Source: Mesorhizobium sp. NZP2077
Lineage (GTDB): Bacteria; Pseudomonadota; Alphaproteobacteria; Rhizobiales; Rhizobiaceae
Reading direction: 5' to 3'
DNA: 64,000 nucleotides
Assembly: GCF_013170805.1 (NCBI RefSeq)
Contig: NZ_CP051293.1
Coordinates: 1,680,001-1,744,000 of the forward strand
This document shows positions 36,646 through 45,135 of this stretch, in pieces. Each line of letters begins with the position of its first letter. Positions within the stretch are counted from its first letter, which is position 1. The notes beneath the pieces were generated by a model. It was not told where the DNA came from and searched no databases. It worked only from the letters and a program-made list of their open reading frames with translations. Both the position numbers and the translations under genes were made by a program.

Positions 36646-36741
36646 GGGCAATTCGGGGCAATCCGACCTCTCCCCGAGGGGAGAGGAGGGCCGGCACGAA
36701 CCCCTGGAGGGCGGTGGCCGCGAAGCGGTCGGATGAGGGGG
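36646..36741. repeat. RIME/REP-like palindromic intergenic repeat, copy 1
   Basis: Shares about 44 identical bases with 60948-60991, including the palindrome CTCTCCCCGAGGGGAGAG, and ends with the GCGGTGGCCGCGAAGCGGTC segment and GGATGAGGGGG. Lies downstream of the M24 gene and before the cupin stop, in a convergent gap. Confidence 0.75.
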
Positions 36742-36774
36742 CCTCCCCGCAATTGAGGGCATGGGAAGGAGAAG

Positions 36775-37191
36775 TCACTTCCCTGCCGGCAATAACCTGA
36801 AATCCGGCAGCTCCCGCAACCCCAGTTCCGGTCCAGCGGGCGAGTAGACAACAAACAGCTGCATCGGCCCGTCGCCCGTATTCAGCGTCGAATGAAACCG
36901 GCTTTCCGGCACATAGATGGTGCAGCCGGGACCGACCTTCGCCACCACAGGATTGCCTTGCTCGTCCTCGACCATCTGTTCGCCATGGCCCGAGATGACG
37001 AAGATGATTTCCTCCGCACCCGGATGGTTGTGGCGGGTGTGGCCCTTCCCCGAAGGCAGGTCGACAACGCCGCCGGAAAAGCGCGTGGCGCCGTTCACTT
37101 CCGGAGCCACCGTCAGCGACAGCTTGCCCCAGTCGAAGCCGAAGGCGCTAACGTCCTTCGGATAGACGAACACCTTGCTCTTGTCGGTCAT
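36775..37191 (-). CDS. Cupin domain protein
   Basis: 138 aa single cupin. Motif 1 is GKGHTRHNHPGAEEIIFVISG with the His-x-His and Glu metal ligands; motif 2 is CTIYVPESRFHSTLNTG with the last His. Start ATG 37191, four bases after the TIM-barrel gene stop, so it is the third gene of a minus-strand operon. Could be a small metal-dependent isomerase or dioxygenase; function unknown. Confidence 0.85.
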   Translation of the reverse strand: MTDKSKVFVYPKDVSAFGFDWGKLSLTVAPEVNGATRFSGGVVDLPSGKGHTRHNHPGAEEIIFVISGHGEQMVEDEQGNPVVAKVGPGCTIYVPESRFHSTLNTGDGPMQLFVVYSPAGPELGLRELPDFRLLPAGK

Positions 37192-37195
37192 TTGC

Positions 37196-38050
37196 TCATC
37201 CCTTCTTTTTCTTCTGGTCGTGCAGCGTGACGGCCTTGAAATCGGCTGTCTGCCTGGCGATCGCCGCTTCCGCCGGCAGCCGCTCCATGGAGCTCGCGCC
37301 GTAGAAGCCATGCAGGCCCTTGCAGCGGTCGAGGATGTAGCGGGCGTCGTTCGGCATCGAGATCGGGCCGCCATGGCAAAGCAATATGACGTCCTTGCGC
37401 ACCGAGCGGGCGGCATTGGCGACGGCATCGATCTCGACCACGCAGTCGTCGAGCGACTTGGCCGAGGTGGCGCCGATCGAGCCGCCCGTGGTCACGCCCA
37501 TATGGGCGACGACGATGTCGGCGCCAGCTTTTGTCATGGCGCGGGCTTCGTCGGGATTGAAGACATAGGGCGTGGTCAACAGATCGAGCTTGTGCGCCTC
37601 GGCGATCATGTCGACCTCGAGCCCGAAGCCCATGCCGGTTTCTTCGAAACTCTGCCGCATGGTGCCGTCGAACAGGCCGATGGTGGGAAAGTTCTGCACG
37701 CCGGAAAAGCCCATCGTCTTCAGCTCGGCCAGCAGCAGCGGCATGATGACGAAGGGGTCTGTGCCGTTGACGCCGGCCAGCACGGGCGTGTGTCTGACCA
37801 CCGGCAGCACCTCATAGGCCATTTCCTTGACGATCTCGTTGGCATTGCCATAGGCGAGCAGGCCGGCGGCCGAGCCGCGCCCGGCCATGCGATAGCGGCC
37901 GGAATTGTAAATGATGATCAGGTCGATGCCGCCGGCCTCTTCGGCCTTGGCCGACAGGCCGGTGCCGGCGCCACCGCCGACGATCGGCACGCCCTTGTCG
38001 ATCATTCCCCTGAACTTCTTCAGTATGTCCTTGCGCGGTATTGCGGGCAT
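37196..38050 (-). CDS. Phosphoenolpyruvate hydrolase-like TIM-barrel protein
   Basis: 284 aa of the PEP_hydrolase family (PF09370): [38 protein letters not shown] opening, [45 protein letters not shown]. The activity of this family is poorly defined. It lies 11 bp after the Tm-1-like gene; homologues of the two are fused in the plant Tm-1 protein. Confidence 0.87.
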   Translation of the reverse strand: MPAIPRKDILKKFRGMIDKGVPIVGGGAGTGLSAKAEEAGGIDLIIIYNSGRYRMAGRGSAAGLLAYGNANEIVKEMAYEVLPVVRHTPVLAGVNGTDPFVIMPLLLAELKTMGFSGVQNFPTIGLFDGTMRQSFEETGMGFGLEVDMIAEAHKLDLLTTPYVFNPDEARAMTKAGADIVVAHMGVTTGGSIGATSAKSLDDCVVEIDAVANAARSVRKDVILLCHGGPISMPNDARYILDRCKGLHGFYGASSMERLPAEAAIARQTADFKAVTLHDQKKKKG

Positions 38051-38061
38051 GTTTTTGGACC

Positions 38062-39258
38062 TCAGTGTCTGGCGATGTCGAGAAAAGCCGCGACCGCGGC
38101 CCTGGCGAATTTGGGGTCGTTGATGTGCAGCGGCAGGCGGGTGACGCGGCGGTTGGCATTCGGCTTGATGGTATGCTCGATGGCTTCGAATAGGACGGCG
38201 TCAGCCTGCGGATCGAAGAAAGCGCCGCCCTCGACATCGAGTGCCGAGACGCCCTTTTCCGGAATGAGGAAATGCACCGGCCCGTCGCAGAGGGCGAGCC
38301 TGGCACCGATCCATTCGCCGATCGCTCGGCATTCCTGCGCTGTCATGCGCATCAATGTGACGTTGGGATTGTGTTCGTAGAACAGTCTTCCTCGATACTG
38401 TTCCGGAATGGTCGAGGGCGCCCAGAAATTCACCATGTCGAGCGCGCCGACCGACCCGACATAGGGCAGCTTGCTGCGGGCAATCGCGCCGAAGCGATCC
38501 TCCGTTGCCGGCAGCACACCACCGAACAGCAGGTCGCAGACCTCGGTCGTGGTGATATCGATGACGCCGGACAGCAGGCCGCTGTCGGCCAGTTTCTCCA
38601 TGCTGCGGCCGCCAGTGCCGGTGGCGTGGAAGACCATGCAGTCGTAGGTCGAGCGAAGCTGGTCGGCAATGGCGGTCACACAAGGCGTGGTGACGCCGAA
38701 CATGGTCAGCCCGATCGAAGGCTTGCCGTCGGGCGGCGGCGCCGGCCTTGCCGCCATGCCTGCTATCGCCTGGGCGGCATTGTGCAGGACGACACGGGAG
38801 AGACGGTTCAGCCCGGCCATGTCGGTCACCGACGGCATCATGATGATGTCGGAGACGTCGACATAGGGAGCGGTGTCGCCGGAGGCGAGCGTCGAGACCA
38901 TGATTTTGGGCAGGCCGAGCGGCAGCGCGCGCATGCCCGATGTGATGATCGATGTGCCACCGCCGCCGCCAATACCGATCACGCCGGATATGTCGTCGCG
39001 CGACTGGATGAAGCTGGTGAAGGCCACGCCCATGCCAGCCACCGCCGTGCCGCGGTCATCTATGTCGAGCACGCCGCCGGCACCACCTGGATGATGTGCC
39101 GCGACCTCGCGGGCCGGAATATCAACGGGCACGGTGGCGCCGCGCGTTCCGATGTCGACGCGGGCAATCGAATTGCCGGTGGCGGCAATCGCATCGGCTA
39201 GGAAGGCAAGTTCCTCGCCCTTGGTGTCGGCCGTGCCCACCACGTAGATGCGCTTCAT
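38062..39258 (-). CDS. Tm-1-like ATP-binding protein (UPF0261)
   Basis: 398 aa UPF0261 protein: N-terminal [29 protein letters not shown] nucleotide-type loop, [37 protein letters not shown] and [12 protein letters not shown]. Related to the N-terminal domain of tomato Tm-1, which binds ATP and viral replicase. The bacterial role is unknown. First gene of a three-gene operon with the TIM barrel and cupin, opposite a TetR regulator 113 bp away. Confidence 0.9.
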   Translation of the reverse strand: MKRIYVVGTADTKGEELAFLADAIAATGNSIARVDIGTRGATVPVDIPAREVAAHHPGGAGGVLDIDDRGTAVAGMGVAFTSFIQSRDDISGVIGIGGGGGTSIITSGMRALPLGLPKIMVSTLASGDTAPYVDVSDIIMMPSVTDMAGLNRLSRVVLHNAAQAIAGMAARPAPPPDGKPSIGLTMFGVTTPCVTAIADQLRSTYDCMVFHATGTGGRSMEKLADSGLLSGVIDITTTEVCDLLFGGVLPATEDRFGAIARSKLPYVGSVGALDMVNFWAPSTIPEQYRGRLFYEHNPNVTLMRMTAQECRAIGEWIGARLALCDGPVHFLIPEKGVSALDVEGGAFFDPQADAVLFEAIEHTIKPNANRRVTRLPLHINDPKFARAAVAAFLDIARH

Positions 39259-39371
39259 CGCGTTTCTCCCGTCATCGGCTGACCGGCGCTGGACCGCCTG
39301 CCGCTCTTTTGCTTGATCCTTCGGCAAGCGAAGGCCATTGCATTTTTTTGAGACGCACGTATCGTATTGAC

Positions 39372-40019
39372 ATGGATGTCTCACGTCAACAAGCCGCCGT
39401 GAACGACGACGCCAAAGAGGCTGCCGAACGCGGTCCCCGTGCCCGCACGAGGCGGCTGATTCTGAAGACGGCAACAAGGCTGATGCAGGCGGGCGTCACG
39501 CCCTCGGTCAGCGAAGTCGCGGAGGCGGCGGAAGTGTCGCGCGCCACCGCCTATCGCTATTTCCCAAGCCAAGCAGCTCTGGTGCAGGCGGTGGTCGATG
39601 AGGGGCTAGGCCCGATACTCGAGTGGCGATCCGATTCGTCCGATGCCGAACGCCGCGTGGCGGAGTTGATAGACAGCGCGATGCCGCGCATCGAGGCCTT
39701 CGAGGCAACGTTCAAGGCAGCGCTGAAATTGTCGCTGGACCAATGGGCGCGCGGGCAGGCAGGCACGCTGGGCGGCGAGCCACCCTTCACCCGTGGCCAT
39801 CGCATGGACCTGCTGGAGGATGCGCTTGCGCCACTGAGGGGCGAGCTGCCGCCGCGCGAATTCGAGCGCCTGGCGCAGGCGCTGTCGCTGATTTTCGGCG
39901 TCGAACTGCTGATTGTGCTGAAGGACATCTGGGGCCTGGACAGCGGCAAGACCCTGGCCGTCGGCCAGTGGGCGGCCGCAGCGCTGGTGCGGCAGGCGCG
40001 ACTCCGGACGCCATCTTGA
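39372..40019 (+). CDS. TetR family transcriptional regulator
   Basis: 215 aa. Helix-turn-helix at about residues 28-70 (ILKTATRLMQAGVTPSVSEVAEAAEVSRATAYRYFPSQAALV), then a helical ligand-binding half. Start ATG 39372. It faces the Tm-1-like operon. An inverted TGAGAC (39349) and GTCTCA (39378) straddle the start and could be an autoregulatory site. Ligand unknown. Confidence 0.87.
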   Translation: MDVSRQQAAVNDDAKEAAERGPRARTRRLILKTATRLMQAGVTPSVSEVAEAAEVSRATAYRYFPSQAALVQAVVDEGLGPILEWRSDSSDAERRVAELIDSAMPRIEAFEATFKAALKLSLDQWARGQAGTLGGEPPFTRGHRMDLLEDALAPLRGELPPREFERLAQALSLIFGVELLIVLKDIWGLDSGKTLAVGQWAAAALVRQARLRTPS

Positions 40020-40160
40020 CCAGGGGTGGTGGCGGCGTGAGTTGGGCATGGAGGAGGGCTGGACGAAGGCGGATGCAGGATATGAGACTTCTCCCGATGC
40101 GGACCGATTGGGGGGTCGTCGAGGGCAATCCGGGGCGGTCGCCGCGGTAGCTCGGAGCGA

Positions 40161-40179
40161 ATCTGGTTCGACCAGATTT
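40161..40179. promoter_or_regulatory. TGGY-N3-ACCA palindrome, first copy (40-kb region)
   Basis: AATCTGGTTCGACCAGATT: perfect 8-bp arms around TCG, the best copy in the window. It lies in the 438-bp gap 40020-40457, which has no convincing gene, 279 bp before the importer start. Confidence 0.65.
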
Positions 40180-40335
40180 GAAGGTCGGCGATTTCAGTAA
40201 TTTTGGGGATTGGCGTTTTGCGAACGGGATGAAGGCGGAGAACTGCCAAAAATGAAGGAAATACGAACATATAGCGGACGTTTTCAGCTTATTTTGGTGA
40301 CGGCGAATTTCAAGAAAGCGCTTGACGGGCATCTT

Positions 40336-40354
40336 AAATTGGTAATACCAGATT
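40336..40354. promoter_or_regulatory. TGGY-N3-ACCA palindrome, second copy (40-kb region)
   Basis: AAATTGGTAATACCAGATT, 104 bp before the ATPase start. Its core TTGGTAATACCAG is identical to 58384-58396. Confidence 0.6.
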
Positions 40355-40457
40355 AGGAAAGAAAAGGCGGATCGGGAATGACAGCCGCGGTCTATTTCGG
40401 CAGGGCGAGGAGGATCATACGGATGGCGCGTGTTCCGTCCGCACGAGGTGGCGCATC

Positions 40458-41570
40458 GTGACGCAGACGTCGCCTCGCGCCAGTGCCGGCAAGGGGATTG
40501 CGCTGCGCCTCGATGGGCTCAGCAAGGCCTATGGATCCGTGCGCGCCATCAACGACCTGAGCTTCGCCGTCGACGAAGGCCGCTTCTTCGTACTCTTCGG
40601 GCCGAGCTCGGTTGGCAAGACGACGACGCTGCGCACTATCGCCGGCCTCGTCCAGGCCGACTCCGGCACGCTTGAGATCGGCGGCCGCGACATGACCCAT
40701 GCGCCGATCGCCGGCCGCGGCATCTCGATGGTCTTCCAGTCTTTCGCGCTTTACCCCCACCTCACGGTCTATGACAATCTCGCCTATCCGCTGCGCGAGG
40801 AGAAAGCCGCGCGCGCCGAGATCGACAAGCGGGTGAAAGAGACCGCCGAGATCCTGAAGCTGACACACCGCCTGAAGGCCAAGCCGGCAACCCTGTCCGG
40901 CGGAGAGCAGCAGCGCGTCGCGCTCGGCCGCTCCCTGATCCGCCGGCCAAAGATTCTTCTCCTCGATGAGCCGCTCACCAATCTCGACGCCAAGCTTCGG
41001 CACGAGACGCGCGCCGAGTTGAAGCGGCTGCACCGCCAGTTCGGCATGACCGTGATCTATGCCACGCCCGACGAGCTCGAGGCTCTCTCAATGGGCGAGG
41101 TGATCGCCGTCATGCGCGATGGCGGCATCGTCCAGATCGGCACGCCGGACGAGCTTTACGAGCAGCCGATCCATACCTATGTCGCCAGCAAGATCGGCTC
41201 GCCGCACATGAATCTGTTCACGGCCTCGGTGCGCGCCGACACCAGGTCTTTCGACACGCCGCTCGGGACTCTGGTTCCGGCGACGGCGCCAAAGACTGCC
41301 GATGCCGGCGAGGCCGCGCTGATCGGCATTCGCCCGAGCGACATTCGGCTCGCCGCCAAGGGCGAAGCCGGGGTTGCCTCGAAGGTGCATCTGGTCGAAC
41401 CGCTCGGCGACATCACGATCGTCTCGGTCGAGGCTGGCGGCGAGATGTTGCGCATGGTGCTGCCGGAAGCGATCGCCGCCAGCATCAGGACCGGCGATTC
41501 GGCATCGATCGCCATCGATAACAGGAAAATCCACGTCTTCCGCGCCGCGAGCGGCCAGGCAATGACCTGA
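40458..41570 (+). CDS. Carbohydrate ABC transporter ATPase 1, lacking the switch histidine
   Basis: 370 aa, MalK/UgpC type with C-terminal TOBE domain. GTG start 40458. Walker A GPSSVGKTT (48-56), Q-loop VFQSFALYP, canonical signature LSGGE (146-150), Walker B LLLDEP (Asp170, Glu171). In the H-loop, where the family has V-T-H-D, this protein reads A-T-P-D, with Pro204 in place of the catalytic switch histidine. First gene of a six-gene operon that also encodes a second ATPase with the opposite defect, so the two probably work as a heterodimer. Confidence 0.88.
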   Translation: MTQTSPRASAGKGIALRLDGLSKAYGSVRAINDLSFAVDEGRFFVLFGPSSVGKTTTLRTIAGLVQADSGTLEIGGRDMTHAPIAGRGISMVFQSFALYPHLTVYDNLAYPLREEKAARAEIDKRVKETAEILKLTHRLKAKPATLSGGEQQRVALGRSLIRRPKILLLDEPLTNLDAKLRHETRAELKRLHRQFGMTVIYATPDELEALSMGEVIAVMRDGGIVQIGTPDELYEQPIHTYVASKIGSPHMNLFTASVRADTRSFDTPLGTLVPATAPKTADAGEAALIGIRPSDIRLAAKGEAGVASKVHLVEPLGDITIVSVEAGGEMLRMVLPEAIAASIRTGDSASIAIDNRKIHVFRAASGQAMT

Positions 41571-41616
41571 CGCGAACGGCGAGAAGCAATCCGGTTAACC
41601 AAGGGAGGAAACGCGA

Positions 41617-43050
41617 ATGACGGCGATGACCAAGATGAAAGGGCTAGCGACAGCCGCAAGCTTCGCTGCTACGCTACTGGTGGGAGGCGTGACCTATGCC
41701 TCTGCCGAAGAAGTGACGTTGACGATGGCGGTGCCGGATTGGCCCCCGACCCGCATTATGAAGAAGTTCTTCGACGAGCAGTACAAGCCCAAGTCTGGCA
41801 ATACCGTGAAGCTCGATGTCGACTTCATTCCGTGGCCGGATTTCTACACCCGCGTCAACGCCTCGTTGACCTCGGGCGAAAAGAAGTACAACTTCATCGT
41901 GTCGGACTCGCAGTGGCTGGGCGCCTTCGTCGAAGGCGGCTACTTCCGCAAGATCAACGATCTCATCGATGCCGACCCGGAACTCAAGGCGACGATGGAG
42001 TCGATGCATCCCGCCGTGCTCAACGCCTACTCGACCTATCCCAACAGCACGCCGAACTACTACGGCTTCCCGCAGTTCCCGGACGTGCTGGTCACCTACG
42101 GCCGCAAGGACGTGCTCTGCAACGACGACGAGCAGGCCGCCTTCAAGGCGAAGTATAATGAGAAGCTGCCCTGCACCGGCGAAGAAATCGACGCCATGGA
42201 CTGGAACACGTTCGAGCATGTTGGCGAATTCTTCCAGCGCAAGAAGGGCGACAAGCTCGCCGGCCAGGTGCTGGATGACGATTTCTACGGCATCGCCTAT
42301 CAGGCAGGCAAAGGCTACGACTTCTCGACGAGCTCGGTCCACACGTTCGTCTGGGAGCATGGCGGCGGCATCTGGGATGAAACCAAGGCCCCGACCGGAC
42401 ATGCCGAAGGCGTCGTAAACTCCCCGAAGTCCATCGAGGGCATGGAGCATTTCCTCAAATTGCTGAAGTTCATGCCGCCGGTGGTCAAGACCGGCACCAT
42501 GGACATCTTCGTCTCGGACCAGTTGTTCCGTGAAGGCAAGGTGGCCATGAACATCGACTGGATCGGTCTCGCCGAAGCCTCGCTGGATCCCAAGACGTCG
42601 AAGGTTGCCGACAAGCTGGTGTTCGGATTGGCGCCAGGCCTGCGCGGCCCCGACGGCAAGGTGAATCGTACGTCACAGATCGGCGGACAGCCTTTCGTTC
42701 TCACCACCTGGACGACGCCTGAGCAAATCAAGGAAGCGGTGGGCTTCGTGAAGTGGTGGCTCTCGCCTGATATCCAGAACCAGTTCGCCGCCGCCGGCGG
42801 CCAGTCCGCGATCAAGTCGGTCTACAGCGATCCGAAGTATGTGACCTATCGTCCGTGGGACCGCGCCTGGGCGAATTCGCTCGACTGGCAGAAGGACATG
42901 TGGCACGTGCCGCAGTTCTTCGAACTGCTCACCCAGCAGCAGGACCAGTACGACCTAGCCATCACTGGCAAGCAGGACGCTAAGACCACCCTGGATAACA
43001 TCGCCAAGTTCCAGGAGGACCTCCTGAAGAACGATGGCCTTATCCAGTAA
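41617..43050 (+). CDS. Carbohydrate ABC transporter substrate-binding protein
   Basis: 477 aa, family 1 extracellular binding protein. Signal peptide around residues 7-30 (GLATAASFAATLLVGGVTYA, cleavage near SAEE), mature start VTLTMAVPDWPPTRIMKKFF. Ligand-site-type segments include NYYGFPQFPDVLVTYG, WEHGGGIWDE and GQPFVLTTWT. GGGAGG precedes ATG 41617. Followed by a strong hairpin and two permeases. Ligand unknown; polyol or glycoside is plausible from the co-regulated enzymes. Confidence 0.9.
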   Translation: MTAMTKMKGLATAASFAATLLVGGVTYASAEEVTLTMAVPDWPPTRIMKKFFDEQYKPKSGNTVKLDVDFIPWPDFYTRVNASLTSGEKKYNFIVSDSQWLGAFVEGGYFRKINDLIDADPELKATMESMHPAVLNAYSTYPNSTPNYYGFPQFPDVLVTYGRKDVLCNDDEQAAFKAKYNEKLPCTGEEIDAMDWNTFEHVGEFFQRKKGDKLAGQVLDDDFYGIAYQAGKGYDFSTSSVHTFVWEHGGGIWDETKAPTGHAEGVVNSPKSIEGMEHFLKLLKFMPPVVKTGTMDIFVSDQLFREGKVAMNIDWIGLAEASLDPKTSKVADKLVFGLAPGLRGPDGKVNRTSQIGGQPFVLTTWTTPEQIKEAVGFVKWWLSPDIQNQFAAAGGQSAIKSVYSDPKYVTYRPWDRAWANSLDWQKDMWHVPQFFELLTQQQDQYDLAITGKQDAKTTLDNIAKFQEDLLKNDGLIQ

Positions 43051-43066
43051 CCTTCCGACATAGCTG

Positions 43067-43093
43067 CGGGGAGCGGGCAAAAGCCGCTCCCCG
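43067..43093 (+). terminator. Intercistronic hairpin after a binding-protein gene
   Basis: Perfect 10-bp stem CGGGGAGCGG/CCGCTCCCCG with a seven-base loop, 17 bases after the binding-protein stop and before the permease start, with no T tract. Confidence 0.8.
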
Positions 43094-43130
43094 TCATTGC
43101 CACGTCAGGCGCTCCATATTTCGGACTCCC

Positions 43131-44192
43131 ATGACCGCTGTTTCAAGCACGCTGCCGACACCACGCCTTACCGCGGTTGTTGCCCACAACTGGAAACTCG
43201 CCATCGCTGTCGCTGTCGTCGTGTCGGCCATATCAATCGCGGGCTTGCCGGCGGCTGTCTCCTTCTGGGTGGTGGGCGCCACGGTGGCGTTGGTCGCGGC
43301 CGCATTTACCGTCAACGCGTATCGCCGCCACTACTTCGGCGCCTTGCTGGTCGCTCCCGCAATCGCCGTTCTGTTTGTGATGAATATCTTCCCCCTGCTG
43401 TGGTCGCTGGGCCTTTCGTTCTTCGCCTACCAGGCAAACCAGCAGACGATCCGCTTCGTCGGACTCGGGAACTACGTCCGGATCCTTACCAACGATCTCG
43501 CTGCTCACGCGACTTGGGGCGCGCTGATCAATACCGCCATGTTCGTCGTGTTCACCGTCTCCGCGCAGATGATCGTCGGCTTTCTGCTGGCCATCCTGTT
43601 CGCCAAGCAATTTCCGCTGCGCAAGTATTTGTTGATCCTGGTGCTGACACCGATGATGCTTTCGGTTGTCGCCTCTGGCGTGTTCTTCACCTACTACTAT
43701 GATCCGACATTCGGGATTCTCAGCTACGTCATCAATTCCATCTCCGGCAACCAGTTCATCCTGATGAGCAACAAAGTCGGTGCCGTGGCGGGAATCGTTT
43801 TCGCCGACGCATGGATGTGGTCGCCCTTCGTCATGCTCCTTGTGCTGGCGGGCCTCGTCTCGGTGCCGAAATACCTTTACGAGGCCGCTGCCATCGACCG
43901 TATTTCCAGCTGGCGGCAATTCTGGATGATCACCTTCCCCTACATCCGCGGCCTCCTGATGTTGGCCCTTCTCTTCCGCACCATCGAGGCATTCAAGCTG
44001 GCGGACCTCGTCATCCTCCTCACCAAGGGCGGCAACGACACACTGACGATCTCCTATCACTTGATCCGCATCGCCAACGAGCAGAACAAGACGAGTGAGG
44101 GCGCGGCGATCTCCTATCTGATGCTGTTCATGGTGATCGTTCTCACCAACCTCTACCTGTACCTCGCAAACCGCCGTACGCAGGGAGCCTAA
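43131..44192 (+). CDS. Carbohydrate ABC transporter permease 1 with extra N-terminal membrane segments
   Basis: 353 aa. The usual MalF-like six-segment core begins at ALLVAPAIAVLFVMNIFPLLWSL. Before it are two additional hydrophobic segments (about residues 20-60: LAIAVAVVVSAISIAGLPAAV and FWVVGATVALVAAAF). EAA-type loop LYEAAAIDRISSWRQFWMITFPYI. ATG 43131. Pairs with permease 2, encoded three bases downstream. Confidence 0.9.
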   Translation: MTAVSSTLPTPRLTAVVAHNWKLAIAVAVVVSAISIAGLPAAVSFWVVGATVALVAAAFTVNAYRRHYFGALLVAPAIAVLFVMNIFPLLWSLGLSFFAYQANQQTIRFVGLGNYVRILTNDLAAHATWGALINTAMFVVFTVSAQMIVGFLLAILFAKQFPLRKYLLILVLTPMMLSVVASGVFFTYYYDPTFGILSYVINSISGNQFILMSNKVGAVAGIVFADAWMWSPFVMLLVLAGLVSVPKYLYEAAAIDRISSWRQFWMITFPYIRGLLMLALLFRTIEAFKLADLVILLTKGGNDTLTISYHLIRIANEQNKTSEGAAISYLMLFMVIVLTNLYLYLANRRTQGA

Positions 44193-44195
44193 CCC

Positions 44196-45134
44196 GTGGC
44201 CGAATCGATATTGGGAAAGCTCGGCTTCCGCCGGGCCAGCGGAGTAGACGAGGCCGGCTGGGGGCGGACGCTCGCCGTGGCCGTCGTCGCCTTTATCTAT
44301 TTTCTGCCGGTGCTGTTCATCATATTCACAGCCTTCAAACCGCAGGGCGACGCGCTCCTGGTGCCTCCGACGCTGTCGCCCACGTCGCTGTTCGGCTTGA
44401 TTCCGGACCATTTTGTGTTCAAGCCCACGCTCGAAAATTTTGGGTCCGTCTTTTCCCGCTCGATGACGCCGGACGGTGCCCCGGAAGCGACAGGATTCGA
44501 CCGTTATTTCTTCAACTCGATCTTCATCGCCTCGGCGTCGGTGCTGCTGGCGCTGGTCATCGGCACCCTGGCGGCCTTCGGCTTCTCGCGCTATCCGCTG
44601 AAAGGCAATGACACCTACCTGTTCATCATCCTGACGACGCGCATGCTGCCGGCGATTGTGGTGATCATTCCGGTGATCCTGATGTTCCGCGTAGTGGGCC
44701 TGTCGGGCTCGTATCTCGGCATCATCATGCTCTACACCGCCTTCAACCTGGCCTTCACCATCTGGATGATGAAGAGCTTCTTCGATGAATTGTCGCCAGA
44801 CGTCGAGGATGCCGCCCGCATCGACGGATCGTCCGGAATGCGGGTGTTCTTCAAGATTTGCCTGCCCCAGGTCATTGCCGGGCTCGCCGCCACGTTCGTG
44901 TTCGGCCTGATCCTCACCTGGAACGAGTTCCTCTTCGCCCTGTTGCTCTCGGGGCCCGACACGAGGACGGTCCCGGTCGCCATGAACCAGGCCGTGTCGT
45001 CGGGTGGACGCGGCACCGACTGGACTTTGCTTGCCGCCATCGAAACCCTGTTCCTCGTCCCAGTCTTCCTGGTCACCTTCTTCTTGCAAAACCATCTGTT
45101 GCGCGGCGTTACCTTCGGCACAGTGAAGCGCTGA
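44196..45134 (+). CDS. Carbohydrate ABC transporter permease 2 (MalG-like)
   Basis: 312 aa, GTG start at 44196 with CAGGGA upstream. Six membrane segments; EAA loop SPDVEDAARIDGSSGMRVFFKICLPQV. C-terminus FLQNHLLRGVTFGTVKR is that of MalG-type permeases. Its stop is one base before the second ATPase start. Confidence 0.9.
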   Translation: MAESILGKLGFRRASGVDEAGWGRTLAVAVVAFIYFLPVLFIIFTAFKPQGDALLVPPTLSPTSLFGLIPDHFVFKPTLENFGSVFSRSMTPDGAPEATGFDRYFFNSIFIASASVLLALVIGTLAAFGFSRYPLKGNDTYLFIILTTRMLPAIVVIIPVILMFRVVGLSGSYLGIIMLYTAFNLAFTIWMMKSFFDELSPDVEDAARIDGSSGMRVFFKICLPQVIAGLAATFVFGLILTWNEFLFALLLSGPDTRTVPVAMNQAVSSGGRGTDWTLLAAIETLFLVPVFLVTFFLQNHLLRGVTFGTVKR

Positions 45135-45135
45135 G

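Noticed and set aside
36402..36854. Glycine/proline-rich open frames around 36.4-36.8 kb
   Set aside because: They are translations of C/G homopolymers and a REP, not proteins.
39349..39383. TGAGAC-N23-GTCTCA as a TetR operator
   Set aside because: Spacing is unusual for TetR sites and it overlaps the start codon; mentioned only as a possibility in the TetR entry.
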